DNA of 64,000 nt from JARIHD01 sp035758825. Its GTDB lineage: Bacteria > Patescibacteriota > Saccharimonadia > Saccharimonadales > UBA4665. Where the stretch lies: contig DASTWA010000008.1 in the NCBI GenBank assembly GCA_035758825.1, positions 248,001 to 312,000 of the forward strand, read 5' to 3'. Below are positions 34,587 to 43,228 of the stretch, one piece after another. The notes below the pieces were generated by a model. That model made no database searches. It saw nothing but the letters and a program-made list of their open reading frames with translations, and was not told where the DNA came from. Both the position numbers and the translations under genes were made by a program. How positions within the stretch are numbered: the first letter of the stretch is position 1; every line of letters starts with the position of its first letter.

Positions 34587-35648
34587 TCAAAAGGTAGCTG
34601 TACAAATATAAGTTAGCGTCGCTGTATACACACCTGGTGCCTGTCCGGGTGGAATATTTGCGATATAGCTGACCGTGAGCTTCCGTGTATCTGTTGCATC
34701 ATCGCTTACCGCAACCGTGTCACCGCTTTCGAACGCATACCGGTTCGGTATATTGTACTTAGGCGCCGGTGCGACAATACCTTCGCCGTTAGGATCCTCA
34801 CCGACATCGGGGTTGCTGTTATCGCGCAGATTAATGCCGAACTGGGCATTGCCCGGAGCACTGACCGTCGGGTTCGCCAATGCAGGGATAATATTGTTAC
34901 CCGATGTCAACGTGGTGCCATACATGCCAATCACCAAGCCAAAATCGGCATTTGTCGCTACCATCATCTGAGAGCTCCCGCTGGAAACTTGGCTCGTCGT
35001 AAGCGTACCCAGATCCACAAGGTTACCTTCGGCAGTCGCACAGTCACCGGTTATCACCACGCCAACACAAAACTTAAGATATGGCGGTACCTCGCCGCTC
35101 ACTTGCACACCTTGTGTGGTCGAATTTACTACGGATCCAAAATCAATATAGTTACCAGTGGCATCAGTACTCCCATGAGTGGTAATTCGTACGTAAAACG
35201 TTCCGACAGAGCCAGTAGGATTTTGAATATTGTCGAATACATACGACGAGGGGTTTACCGTAGGCGGCAGCGAAGGTGCGCGCGTAAGGATGATTCTGTT
35301 AGTCTGTGCTGTCAGCACGAAATAGCCGCCTTCACCCACCTGCTGCGTTAAGACAGCGCTCGAGGCGTTCATGCCGTCCGGCGCCTCACAGGCCACTTCT
35401 ATAAGAGGGCTTTTGCAGTATTCAAACATCAGCGAACCGACAGGAACGCCCGTGGCCCTATATGAGAACTTAAAAGTATGTCGCGTTACGGCGCCAGCAG
35501 TAACATCGCCTACAGTAAGACTTCTGCTTTGCAACTGTAAGGCGTCAACACGCCCGATCATACCCAATGACAACAAGACGGCGACAACACATAATAGGAC
35601 GGCAGCCGCAGCAGCACGGATTCGCAAAAGAGATATCCCACCCTTCAT
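34587..35648 (-). CDS. Secreted beta-rich surface protein (paralogue A)
   Basis: The signal peptide begins MKGGISLLRIRAAAAAVLL, and the ATG at 35648 lies 6 nt after TACAAT. The mature part shares with its neighbour a Cys pair in FEYCKSP...CEAPDGM, the segment PGNAQFGINLRDNSNPDVG, and a C-terminal strand YTATLTYICTATF. The last strand resembles the YxATLTWxL ending of WxL domains with Tyr for Trp. It contains several disulfide-capable Cys. Function is probably cell-surface adhesion or shielding. Confidence 0.7.
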   Translation of the reverse strand: MKGGISLLRIRAAAAAVLLCVVAVLLSLGMIGRVDALQLQSRSLTVGDVTAGAVTRHTFKFSYRATGVPVGSLMFEYCKSPLIEVACEAPDGMNASSAVLTQQVGEGGYFVLTAQTNRIILTRAPSLPPTVNPSSYVFDNIQNPTGSVGTFYVRITTHGSTDATGNYIDFGSVVNSTTQGVQVSGEVPPYLKFCVGVVITGDCATAEGNLVDLGTLTTSQVSSGSSQMMVATNADFGLVIGMYGTTLTSGNNIIPALANPTVSAPGNAQFGINLRDNSNPDVGEDPNGEGIVAPAPKYNIPNRYAFESGDTVAVSDDATDTRKLTVSYIANIPPGQAPGVYTATLTYICTATF

Positions 35649-35660
35649 GCCACTATTGTA
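35649..35660 (-). promoter_or_regulatory. -10 element, predicted leaderless
   Basis: Minus-strand TACAAT (35660-35655) is followed by 6 nt and the ATG at 35648. The -35 region is poor. Confidence 0.4.
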
Positions 35661-35677
35661 CGTGACCTTCATGCGAA

Positions 35678-36847
35678 TTAGTAGGTTGGTACGGCGAGAT
35701 AGGAGATGGTCGTGGTATAAATACCCGGAGGCGTAGTAGTCGAGATATTACCAAGATAGCGAACCGAACCGGTATCACAGGTAACAGTACCTGCCGCCGA
35801 AGCAATCTGAGCGGGCGCGGTTACGCTTGCAGTGCTAAAAGCAAACTTAGTAGTACCTGCCGACAGTACGCCATTGGCTTGGTTATAGGGTGAGGTAGAT
35901 GCTAGGTTCGTGAAGCTGTGGTTAGTGTCTCCCGAATCAATACCCAGGCCGAACTGCGAAGTGCCCGGAGCACTGGCGGTAGCGGTCGTACCGATAGCCG
36001 AAATAGTGTTCGAGCCGTTCTTTAGGGTATCGCCTGAATAGTAAATGACCGTCCCGCCGTTGGCATTGGTACTTAACCGAAAATACGAGTGCGCGTCGTA
36101 TGCTTGCGTGAAGTCCAGAACACCATCAGATGGGCTACCGAGAGGAAGGTTGGCGTTAGTAAGGGCCACGCATGATGCGGTTGGTGCAGTAAAAGTAGAC
36201 CCGACTGAAAAGTTTAACGTTTCTTGGACCTTAGCCGTGATGTCGATCTGGTCGGCAGTTGCATTAGCTACCGTTCCCTGATCAACACTAGTCGTCCAGG
36301 CAGTATCTGAGAACGTCGTAATACGAACGAAAAATGACGTGTTGTCAGTGGTAGGGTTTTTGATGTAGTCGGTCGCACCGCCGGAACCAGTACCGAATGC
36401 AAAATTTACGGTATTGATGGCCGCAGCAGTATGCGTAATACGGATACGGCTGGCCGTTGGGGCGTTACCGGCAGTGCCAAGAGACCATCCGGTTGCGCTT
36501 GTACCGCCAATCGTTGTTACTGTCGAAGCGTCCAGACCGGTCGGAGCGGTACATGTAGTGCCTGGAAGGGGTGTCGTACAGTATTGGAATTCGATTGATC
36601 CGACGCTCGCGCCACTCGTAGTGAAGTCGAAGGTGTGCTTAGTCTTGGCACCGTTGGTACCGCTTAACGCTGCGCCGGTGGTAATGTTGCCGTTTGCAGA
36701 GCTTGATAAAGTCATTTTGCGGCTAGTAATCTGCGCTGCATCTGCGTGCCCCAGAAGGAAGACATCGGCAACCGCCCACAGCCCAAAGAGAGCAAGTGCC
36801 ATTGTCAAAAGGCTGCCGCGGCGCACGAATCCCTTTATGTGGTTCAT
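35678..36847 (-). CDS. Secreted beta-rich surface protein (paralogue B)
   Basis: 389 aa, with a signal peptide (hydrophobic 13-36, ending GHADA). The N-terminal domain matches paralogue A (FQYCTTPLPGTTCTAPTGLD), as does APGTSQFGLGIDSGDTNHSF. The C-terminus GIYTTTISYLAVPTY is again WxL-like with Tyr. The protein is very rich in Thr, Ser, Ala and Gly, suggesting an extended beta structure. Its stop lies 29 nt before paralogue A. Probably exported and retained at the surface with the DUF916-like protein. Confidence 0.7.
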   Translation of the reverse strand: MNHIKGFVRRGSLLTMALALFGLWAVADVFLLGHADAAQITSRKMTLSSSANGNITTGAALSGTNGAKTKHTFDFTTSGASVGSIEFQYCTTPLPGTTCTAPTGLDASTVTTIGGTSATGWSLGTAGNAPTASRIRITHTAAAINTVNFAFGTGSGGATDYIKNPTTDNTSFFVRITTFSDTAWTTSVDQGTVANATADQIDITAKVQETLNFSVGSTFTAPTASCVALTNANLPLGSPSDGVLDFTQAYDAHSYFRLSTNANGGTVIYYSGDTLKNGSNTISAIGTTATASAPGTSQFGLGIDSGDTNHSFTNLASTSPYNQANGVLSAGTTKFAFSTASVTAPAQIASAAGTVTCDTGSVRYLGNISTTTPPGIYTTTISYLAVPTY

Positions 36848-36959
36848 TCTCGGTATATCCTATTTTTCTTTTAAACAGTTCTGGATATTAATTTATCATT
36901 AAACATAAGCGGTATGCAACATCCGGCACAGTAAGTTATCCACAGCCGCGGCCGTCGTA

Positions 36960-37697
36960 CTAAAAAGTAGGGATAACTTGCAGGTCTAAATGGCCGCCGT
37001 ACTGACCCGAAGGTGTAGAACGGGCGACGTTGGCAATAATAGACAAGGCGTAGTTTGTTTGGCCGCTACTCTTCGGACTCATGGCGATAGTATCGCCGTC
37101 TACAAACTTAAAGAGATTACTGGTATCATAGCCGGCTATTGCCGTACCGAAGCTATATGTATTGTCAGGCACTTGTGCCGGGTTCGATCCGATATCCGGG
37201 TTGCCATTATCCGCCAAGTTCACGCCAAATTGCTCGGTACCGGGCACTGATGAGGACGGCGTCGAAAGCGCGGCAAGGACATGACCGCTTATCGGATCGG
37301 TCGGCGGCGTCCCGTTCAGGCGGACAACGTAGCCGCTACTCAAATAATTACGGACCGTAAAGCTGGCAGTTACGGCGCCTGTCGCGCTAATATCCAAGTT
37401 CCCCATGTCGTAAATCCCTCCATTAACGGCGACTTCTAATAGCGGGGCATCTGTGGTATTAAAGCCGCCCTGGAACTGGTAGTTGGCACTCGCAGCGTTG
37501 CCGACTGTCATTTCTCCGGCTGACTGCTTGGCTTTGTAGTTCGCCGAACCTGCATCCAGCTCGCCTCCTGTGCCAAAGAATGACTCCTCGACTTTGTAAT
37601 TTGCCGATGAAGATTGCGCATAAGCGATCGGACCAGCCCATATGACCAGTGCCAATAAACTAGCTCCCACAAAAGAGAGGTCCCTACGCCATCGCAT
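36960..37697 (-). CDS. Secreted beta-rich surface protein (paralogue C)
   Basis: 245 aa from the ATG at 37697, chosen because it gives a clean signal peptide (MRWRRDLSF... to PIAYAQS) and lies 6 nt after a -10 box. The mature start has three SANYK/SANYQ repeats. The central PGTEQFGVNLADNGNPDIG matches paralogue A, and the C-terminus is YGGHLDLQVIPTF. It lacks the Cys-rich N-terminal domain of A and B. It is the first gene of the surface cluster. Confidence 0.7.
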   Translation of the reverse strand: MRWRRDLSFVGASLLALVIWAGPIAYAQSSSANYKVEESFFGTGGELDAGSANYKAKQSAGEMTVGNAASANYQFQGGFNTTDAPLLEVAVNGGIYDMGNLDISATGAVTASFTVRNYLSSGYVVRLNGTPPTDPISGHVLAALSTPSSSVPGTEQFGVNLADNGNPDIGSNPAQVPDNTYSFGTAIAGYDTSNLFKFVDGDTIAMSPKSSGQTNYALSIIANVARSTPSGQYGGHLDLQVIPTF

Positions 37698-37732
37698 GCC
37701 TATATTGTGCTTCAAAATGGGCATAATGACAA
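37698..37732 (-). promoter_or_regulatory. Promoter of the surface cluster, predicted leaderless
   Basis: Minus strand: TTGTCA (37732-37727), a 17-nt spacer and CACAAT (37709-37704), then 6 nt to the ATG at 37697. Confidence 0.55.
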
Positions 37733-37779
37733 ACTGTTTACGTTTTTACGTTTGCTTTTAGTATTATATGTATTAGCAT

Positions 37780-38817
37780 ATGGATCCATCTAAGTTACAG
37801 TCCGACTCTGAGAACGACGTACACTCTCTGGAGGGTACCGACACCGTCATGGAAGACGACAAAAAGACCGTCAAGAACACTGAGGGGCAGGCTGCTGACG
37901 GCCTGGGGGCTGTTAATGCCGTCAGCGGCACAAGTGACGACAAGTCGCCTGACATGCAATCGGCCAGGCCCCCATTCTTTAAGCGTCTCTGGCAAAAATT
38001 TAATATCTATCTACTTTTATTCGTACTAGTTATTGTTATCGCTGTTGGCATTAGTATCGTCATGTTCATAAAAAACAAAAGCTCGACGACGGGCTCCAAA
38101 GACGTCATCGATACCCAAAGTCTGTCAGAAGAGGCGCTTAGACAGCTCGCCAATACTAACGTAAATGTAGGAAGCTCTAAGCAGGTGCTCAATATCGAAT
38201 CAAATTCCATTTTCGGCGGTGCCGTGCTAGTACGCAGCGACCTGGAGGTGGCCGGGACCGTCAAGGTCGGCCGTGAATTGCAATTGCCCGGTATTTCGGT
38301 CACAGGTGGAAGCCGGTTCACCGATCTGCAGGCCGACAGTATTGCAATTGGCGGCAGTGCGACAGTTAATGGCGTGCTGACAGCCAGCAAAGGCCTCAGC
38401 GTAAACGGCAATAGTACCTTTGCGGGCACCGTATCGGCTGCTCAAGTCTCGACTAATACGCTGCTGCTGAATGGAGAGTTGACCCTGACTCGGCACATTA
38501 ATGCCGGCGGCCCAACGCCAGGCCTTGACCGGGGTACGGCCCTGGGCGCAGGCGGTACGGCCTCTGTCAGCGGGTCGGACACTTCCGGATCGATCACCAT
38601 CAACATCGGTAGTGGGCCAGGCGCCGGCTGCTTTGCGACCGTTACTTTTACGGCAAGGTATAATAACACCCCGCATGTCATTGTTACGCCTATCGGCAGC
38701 GGTGGTGCTGCGCTTACCTACTACATAAACCGCAGCACCACCCAGTTTAGTATCTGCACAACCAACCCGGCGCCAAACGGCCAGACCTTTGGATTCGATT
38801 ACATCGTTGTAGGTTAG
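37780..38817 (+). CDS. Membrane-anchored fibre-like protein with phage-tail-tip-like C-terminus
   Basis: 345 aa. An acidic cytoplasmic region (1-70) precedes one membrane helix (about 84-107, IYLLLFVLVIVIAVGISIVM). An extracellular stalk of short repeated beta units follows (LEVAGTVKVG, ATVNGVLTA, NSTFAGTVSA). The compact tip has two Cys and the pattern NTPHVIVTPIG...FDYIVVG, seen at the ends of phage tail fibres and some adhesins. It could be a host-attachment fibre, an inference that suits an epibiont. Its end overlaps the atpC stop by 4 nt. Confidence 0.6.
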   Translation: MDPSKLQSDSENDVHSLEGTDTVMEDDKKTVKNTEGQAADGLGAVNAVSGTSDDKSPDMQSARPPFFKRLWQKFNIYLLLFVLVIVIAVGISIVMFIKNKSSTTGSKDVIDTQSLSEEALRQLANTNVNVGSSKQVLNIESNSIFGGAVLVRSDLEVAGTVKVGRELQLPGISVTGGSRFTDLQADSIAIGGSATVNGVLTASKGLSVNGNSTFAGTVSAAQVSTNTLLLNGELTLTRHINAGGPTPGLDRGTALGAGGTASVSGSDTSGSITINIGSGPGAGCFATVTFTARYNNTPHVIVTPIGSGGAALTYYINRSTTQFSICTTNPAPNGQTFGFDYIVVG

Positions 38818-39128
38818 ATGTCCAAGAAAACCGTTACCTGATCAGCCTTAACATGCATTAGGCCGCCCGAAATTCGGATTCGTTGGTCACCTCGGAACGT
38901 ACGTATGACCAGCTCGCAGGAAATAAGGAGGGTCATAAAATTGTGATGCTTGGGCAGGATGTCAAAGGGGCCGGTAGCGTTCTGGGCCGAGATACTGTCG
39001 CCCTCATCGTCATAATAGACCTTGAACGGCGAGTAGACCTTTATATGCATCGTCGGCTTGGCGTCCCCGCCATGCTCTTTTTTTGCCTCTTCGATGATCT
39101 TTGCTGAATCTGTCTTCTCCTCGATCAT
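38814..39128 (-). CDS. atpC: F1 ATPase epsilon-like subunit, short form
   Basis: 104 aa. After a charged N-terminal extension (about 25 aa) comes an epsilon-type beta-sandwich (MHIKVYSPFKVYYDD, GPFDILPKHHNFMTLL, ISGGLMHVKADQVTVFL). The two C-terminal helices that inhibit ATP hydrolysis in ordinary epsilon are missing. The start overlaps atpD by 4 nt. In an F1 it would link gamma to the membrane ring. Confidence 0.85.
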   Translation of the reverse strand: MIEEKTDSAKIIEEAKKEHGGDAKPTMHIKVYSPFKVYYDDEGDSISAQNATGPFDILPKHHNFMTLLISCELVIRTFRGDQRIRISGGLMHVKADQVTVFLDI

Positions 39129-40429
39129 ACGATAATCTCTTCGACGCCCTTCAGCATGTCATCACGTCGGACAAACTCACCCTTTCGGCCGTTCAGCTCT
39201 TCCATGACAAACATATCCTGCGAGAAGTAGTTGATAAGTTTCTTGGCTTTGGCGTAATCAGTACGGTCGGCCGGCGACAGTTCGTTTTCGCCGATAATGG
39301 CGATGATTGGCTTGAGCTGCTCATACTTTTGCAACAGCGCCTGTACCTGGACACTCAACAGATAATGACGCTCGCCGACAATTTCGGGTGTAAGTAACGA
39401 AGAAGTAGTATGCAAGAGGTCGACTGCCGGGCGGATCCCCTGCTCGGCAACGGCGCGGCTCAGGATAATTACTGAGTCAAGCTCGTGCTGGATAGTCTGC
39501 ACGGCAGGATCACTAATATCATCGGCAGGCACATAAATGGTCTGCACAGCCGTAATAGAACCCTTCTCGGTCGAGCTTAGGCGGTCCTGCAGCATCTTGA
39601 CGTCAGAAAAGATTGTTGGCTCGTAGCCACCCTCCGATGGAACCTGGCCCAACATCGTCGAGACTTCATTCTTGGCCTGGATATAACGGTACATATTGTC
39701 GGCAAAGAACAGGATGCTCTTTTTTTGCTCATCGCGGAAATATTCCGCCAGCGTAACCGAAGACAAGGCGATAAGGGAGCGCCGGACTGGATTTTCGTTC
39801 ATCTGGGCAAAGAACATACAGGTGCTCTTTAGGAGGTCGGCGTCCCGCAGGGTCTCGTATAGCTCGTGGCCTTCGCGGATACGCTCGCCAATACCGGTGA
39901 AGAAGCTGAGGCCCGAGCCGCTCATGGCGATGTTGTGGATCATCTCCATGGTGAGCACTGTCTTGCCCACACCTGCACCGCCGACGATGCCAATTTTTCG
40001 GCCCTTTACAAAAGGCGCGAAAAAGTCGAGCACCTTGATGCCGGTCTCTAGTATTTCCGGCGCAACGGCGCCAAATCCATCGCCTCGGGGTGGCATCTGA
40101 AAAATGTTCCTGGTGCCGTCTTTGGTGCCCACGATTGGTTCTTTTCCATCCAGAGGGAGGCCGGTCGCGTCCATCACCCGGCCGATCAGTTCGTCGCCGA
40201 CAGGAATTTCGATACTCTTGCCGGTCCGCTTGACCTTCATCCCCTTTTGGATGCGCCGGTCAGAATTGATGTTAAGGCACATGGCGACGCCACCGGTCTG
40301 CATGCTGTCGACTAGCAATGGCGTTTCGAGGTCTTCCACTGCGATGACTTCGTGGATGTCAGGATAGTCATCGTCAAATGCCACCAATACAATTAGGTCC
40401 TTCACGGCGCGTACGATACCTTGGTTCAT
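39125..40429 (-). CDS. atpD: F1 ATPase beta-like catalytic subunit, divergent
   Basis: 434 aa. The P-loop GGAGVGKTVLTME, catalytic Glu/Arg in GIGERIREG, Walker B region LFFADNMYRY and GSITAVQTIYVPADD are intact, so it should hydrolyse ATP. The adenine-pocket IYPAVDPLDSTSR of normal beta is GIRPAVDLLHTTSS here, with Tyr replaced by Arg. The DELSEED loop is ENELSPAD. It is shorter than the usual 460-480 aa. It overlaps atpG by 4 nt. Confidence 0.9.
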   Translation of the reverse strand: MNQGIVRAVKDLIVLVAFDDDYPDIHEVIAVEDLETPLLVDSMQTGGVAMCLNINSDRRIQKGMKVKRTGKSIEIPVGDELIGRVMDATGLPLDGKEPIVGTKDGTRNIFQMPPRGDGFGAVAPEILETGIKVLDFFAPFVKGRKIGIVGGAGVGKTVLTMEMIHNIAMSGSGLSFFTGIGERIREGHELYETLRDADLLKSTCMFFAQMNENPVRRSLIALSSVTLAEYFRDEQKKSILFFADNMYRYIQAKNEVSTMLGQVPSEGGYEPTIFSDVKMLQDRLSSTEKGSITAVQTIYVPADDISDPAVQTIQHELDSVIILSRAVAEQGIRPAVDLLHTTSSLLTPEIVGERHYLLSVQVQALLQKYEQLKPIIAIIGENELSPADRTDYAKAKKLINYFSQDMFVMEELNGRKGEFVRRDDMLKGVEEIIV

Positions 40430-41277
40430 GATATCCTCGTCTTTCTCAGCCCGTTAATCATCTCTTTCAGGCGTTCGTCCTGTATACGGCGCTTGGTTCG
40501 GTTGAACAAAATAGCCAGCTCGTCATGCAGGTCATTGGCCCGGTCTTTGGCCATACTCATCGCCCGGAAACGGCTGGCATATTGGGCCAGTTTGGAATCC
40601 AAAATAACCTGGCTAAGGGCGATCTGCATCATCGATCGCTCCAGATGGGCGACAACATCAAACGTCGATGGTTCAAAAATATAGTTGGCTTCGCTAATAA
40701 AATCGTCGGCTCCCTCGACGTGTTTACCCTCTTCCTGGACAGCGTTGTTGAGGTTGATACTCTTGACTTCCTGTACCATAAGGGACTTGTAGGTCTGGTA
40801 GAACACGATAGTGTCTTGGTATGCCCGGGCTTCCTTGATGAGCGGCTGAACATTGATATTGCGGTCCTTGCTTGGCAGCGTAAAGTATTTTTTAAAGGCT
40901 ATGCCCTGCTGAATAAGCTGGACAGCGCCATGGTGGCCGATAACGATGATATCTTGCTTGCTTGCATCGAACTTCGACAGCATATCTTTGATGAGTTTTT
41001 GGTCGATATCACCACTAAACCCCCCTTCGGATGTAATGACGATGTACAATTGCTTGTTGACGACTCTTTCTGAGGTGGTGCGACCAAAACGGAATAGGCT
41101 ATCAACCCGAAGCTGCGAGTAAATCTGCCAGAGCTCACTGAAGAACTGCTGTGACTGCAACACCTGGTTCTTGGTCTGGGCAATTCGCATGCTGGCGATG
41201 CCTTCGAATACGCTCGTGAGGTTGACGATTGTATCCATGGCGGCGCGCTCCAAGGCCACCTCCTGGAGCCGGCTCAT
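40426..41277 (-). CDS. atpG: F1 ATPase gamma-like subunit
   Basis: 283 aa central-shaft subunit. The N-terminal helix region (MDTIVNLTSVFEGIASMRIAQ) takes the place of the TxKITKAMxMVA motif. A Rossmann-like middle contains ITSEGGFSGDID, and the C-terminal helix AMSMAKDRANDLHDELAILF matches the gamma C-terminus (AAMxxAxxNAxxLIxxL). Length is normal. It overlaps both neighbours by 4 nt. Confidence 0.9.
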   Translation of the reverse strand: MSRLQEVALERAAMDTIVNLTSVFEGIASMRIAQTKNQVLQSQQFFSELWQIYSQLRVDSLFRFGRTTSERVVNKQLYIVITSEGGFSGDIDQKLIKDMLSKFDASKQDIIVIGHHGAVQLIQQGIAFKKYFTLPSKDRNINVQPLIKEARAYQDTIVFYQTYKSLMVQEVKSINLNNAVQEEGKHVEGADDFISEANYIFEPSTFDVVAHLERSMMQIALSQVILDSKLAQYASRFRAMSMAKDRANDLHDELAILFNRTKRRIQDERLKEMINGLRKTRIS

Positions 41278-42716
41278 TTTTTGGCCTCCTCGCGGGGCGC
41301 GGCCATGAGATTCTGCTTTTTGAGGTCGTCACGTACTCTATCGAAGTCTTTGTCGTCCTTAACCTGCTCGGCGGCTTCGTTGGCCGTCTTTTTCATGCCT
41401 TCAAGGTTGATAGCCTGGTTGTCTTCGAGGTTTAGGGCAATATCGAGCATCAGAGTCTGCGCCAACAGCGTGTAGCGTTCTCCTGGGATCTGATTGAGCA
41501 TCTTGTACAAAAGTGCGCCGCGTTTAAGGCTCTGCTGGGCTTCGGGTGCCAGCTCAGAACCGAACCGTGCAAACTCCTGCGCCTGGGCGTGCGCTGTCAG
41601 CGTCTTGAACATCTGTCCGCCCAATTGCTTTTGGCGAGGCGACTGGCCGCGCCCGCCGACACGGCTAACGCTTAGGCCGACATTTACAGCCGGACGCATG
41701 GTGTCGCGGAAAACCTTCATATCCAGAATCCACTGGCCATCGGTAATGGACATAATGTTGGTCGGCAAGTACGAAGTAATATCTCCCCCGGCGGCAAATA
41801 CCATCGGCAGTGTAGTAAGCGTCTTGTGGTTGCTGGCCAGCTTGCCAGCGCGCTCCAAAAGCGAGGAATGCACATAGAACATGTCCCCCGGGAATGAATC
41901 CCGCCCCGGACTCGATCCCGACAAGAGGGCAATTTCGCGGTAGGTGTGGGCATGGGCGGTCAGGTCGTCGTAAATAAGCAATGTATCCTGATTGCATTGC
42001 TGCCACAGGTACTCGGCCATGCTGCAGGCCACATACGGCGCCAGGTAGCTGTGGATGAGCGAATCTGACATCGTGGACACCACGACGACCGTAGACTTCA
42101 TCGCGTCGTATGACAAAAGGCGGGTCAAGAGCATGTCGACGTCGCTGCGTCGCTTGGCGATAAGGGCGTACACCGTTACAACGTCGGTGTGGGCTTGGTT
42201 AAGGGCAATTTGGGTTGCGAGCGTACTTTTGCCGGACTTACCATCGCCAAGAATGGCCATACGCTGGCCGCGCATGAGCGGAAACAGGGTGTCGATTACC
42301 GTCACTCCGGTTTCGAGTTGCTTGTCGAGTGCTTCGCGGGTATGAAAGGGCGGGGCGGCCGAAAAAACCGGCCATACGGCATCAGCAGCAATCGGCCCCT
42401 TGCCATCCAATGGCTCGCCGGTTACCGAAACGACCCGGCCGATAAAATCCTTGCCGACCTTGGTCACCAATTGGTCATGCTGTACCACTGCGGTAGTCCC
42501 CACCACGACCGTCTTGATACCAAGATGCAACACGATAACATGGTCTTCGTTGACATGGTGTACGTACCCCTTGCTGCCGTCCTCAAAGAGTACGAGGGCG
42601 TGGGTATTTACCGGCTGCATCCCCTTGATCCGAACCATAAACCGGTCGACGGCAATCACCTCTCCGACGGGCTTGCCGGCATTCACTAATTGGTCGAAAT
42701 GACGGTTATCGCTCAT
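41274..42716 (-). CDS. atpA: F1 ATPase alpha-like subunit, divergent
   Basis: 480 aa. The P-loop is GDGKSGKSTLA instead of GDRQTGKT. LLIYDDLTAHAHTYREIALL and PGRDSFPGDMFYVHSSLLER correspond to canonical alpha motifs. The arginine finger is present in NVGLSVSRVGG. The beta-barrel N-terminus and helical C-terminus are complete. It is clearly alpha-like rather than V/A-type but divergent from ordinary bacterial alpha. It overlaps atpH and atpG by 4 nt. Confidence 0.9.
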   Translation of the reverse strand: MSDNRHFDQLVNAGKPVGEVIAVDRFMVRIKGMQPVNTHALVLFEDGSKGYVHHVNEDHVIVLHLGIKTVVVGTTAVVQHDQLVTKVGKDFIGRVVSVTGEPLDGKGPIAADAVWPVFSAAPPFHTREALDKQLETGVTVIDTLFPLMRGQRMAILGDGKSGKSTLATQIALNQAHTDVVTVYALIAKRRSDVDMLLTRLLSYDAMKSTVVVVSTMSDSLIHSYLAPYVACSMAEYLWQQCNQDTLLIYDDLTAHAHTYREIALLSGSSPGRDSFPGDMFYVHSSLLERAGKLASNHKTLTTLPMVFAAGGDITSYLPTNIMSITDGQWILDMKVFRDTMRPAVNVGLSVSRVGGRGQSPRQKQLGGQMFKTLTAHAQAQEFARFGSELAPEAQQSLKRGALLYKMLNQIPGERYTLLAQTLMLDIALNLEDNQAINLEGMKKTANEAAEQVKDDKDFDRVRDDLKKQNLMAAPREEAKK

Positions 42717-43228
42717 GACGCTTTACCTGCACTCCCGCCGATCGCTTCCAGCAGTAAGGCGCGCTGTTCATGAAAACGGTTACGCAAGCTAAAATCAAAG
42801 GCCCTGTTTTGGGTTCGTACGATACAGCCCGCCGCAATGCTCGGTTGGAGCCCCAAATGCAATAGCGCATAGGGATGGATATTAGTCCGCAGCCACGCCA
42901 CAATCTTGGCCGTAAAGGCAGAGGAAGGATCGGCGGCAAAACTAATATGAATGATCGGGGCCTTGCTGTCTACATTGGCCAGGAATTGTTTTAGCAGTGA
43001 GCGGCTTTCGGCGGTAAGCAGATTGAGGTTATTATTACCGGCGAGGGCATCGAGTAGCCGCGACGTCTTGGGCAATGGGGCTTGCCTTCCTTTGCTGCGG
43101 ATTTCGGACTGCTGGATGTACTCTTCCAAAGAATCAAGTTCACGCTGCAAACGGCGCACTTCGATAGGCCCAAATACGAGCGTGGGCAGTTCTAGCTGTT
43201 TTGATGGTGCCTGTCCATCAAGCGCCAT
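42713..43228 (-). CDS. atpH: F1 ATPase delta-like subunit
   Basis: 171 aa from the ATG at 43228, chosen because GGAGGA lies 11 nt upstream. An in-frame start at 43297 would overlap the b-like gene by 80 nt. Only the C-terminal part is clearly delta/OSCP-like (LGLQPSIAAGCIVRTQNRAF... SLRNRF). Delta connects the crown of F1 to the b stalk. It overlaps the b-like gene by 11 nt and atpA by 4 nt. Confidence 0.75.
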   Translation of the reverse strand: MALDGQAPSKQLELPTLVFGPIEVRRLQRELDSLEEYIQQSEIRSKGRQAPLPKTSRLLDALAGNNNLNLLTAESRSLLKQFLANVDSKAPIIHISFAADPSSAFTAKIVAWLRTNIHPYALLHLGLQPSIAAGCIVRTQNRAFDFSLRNRFHEQRALLLEAIGGSAGKAS

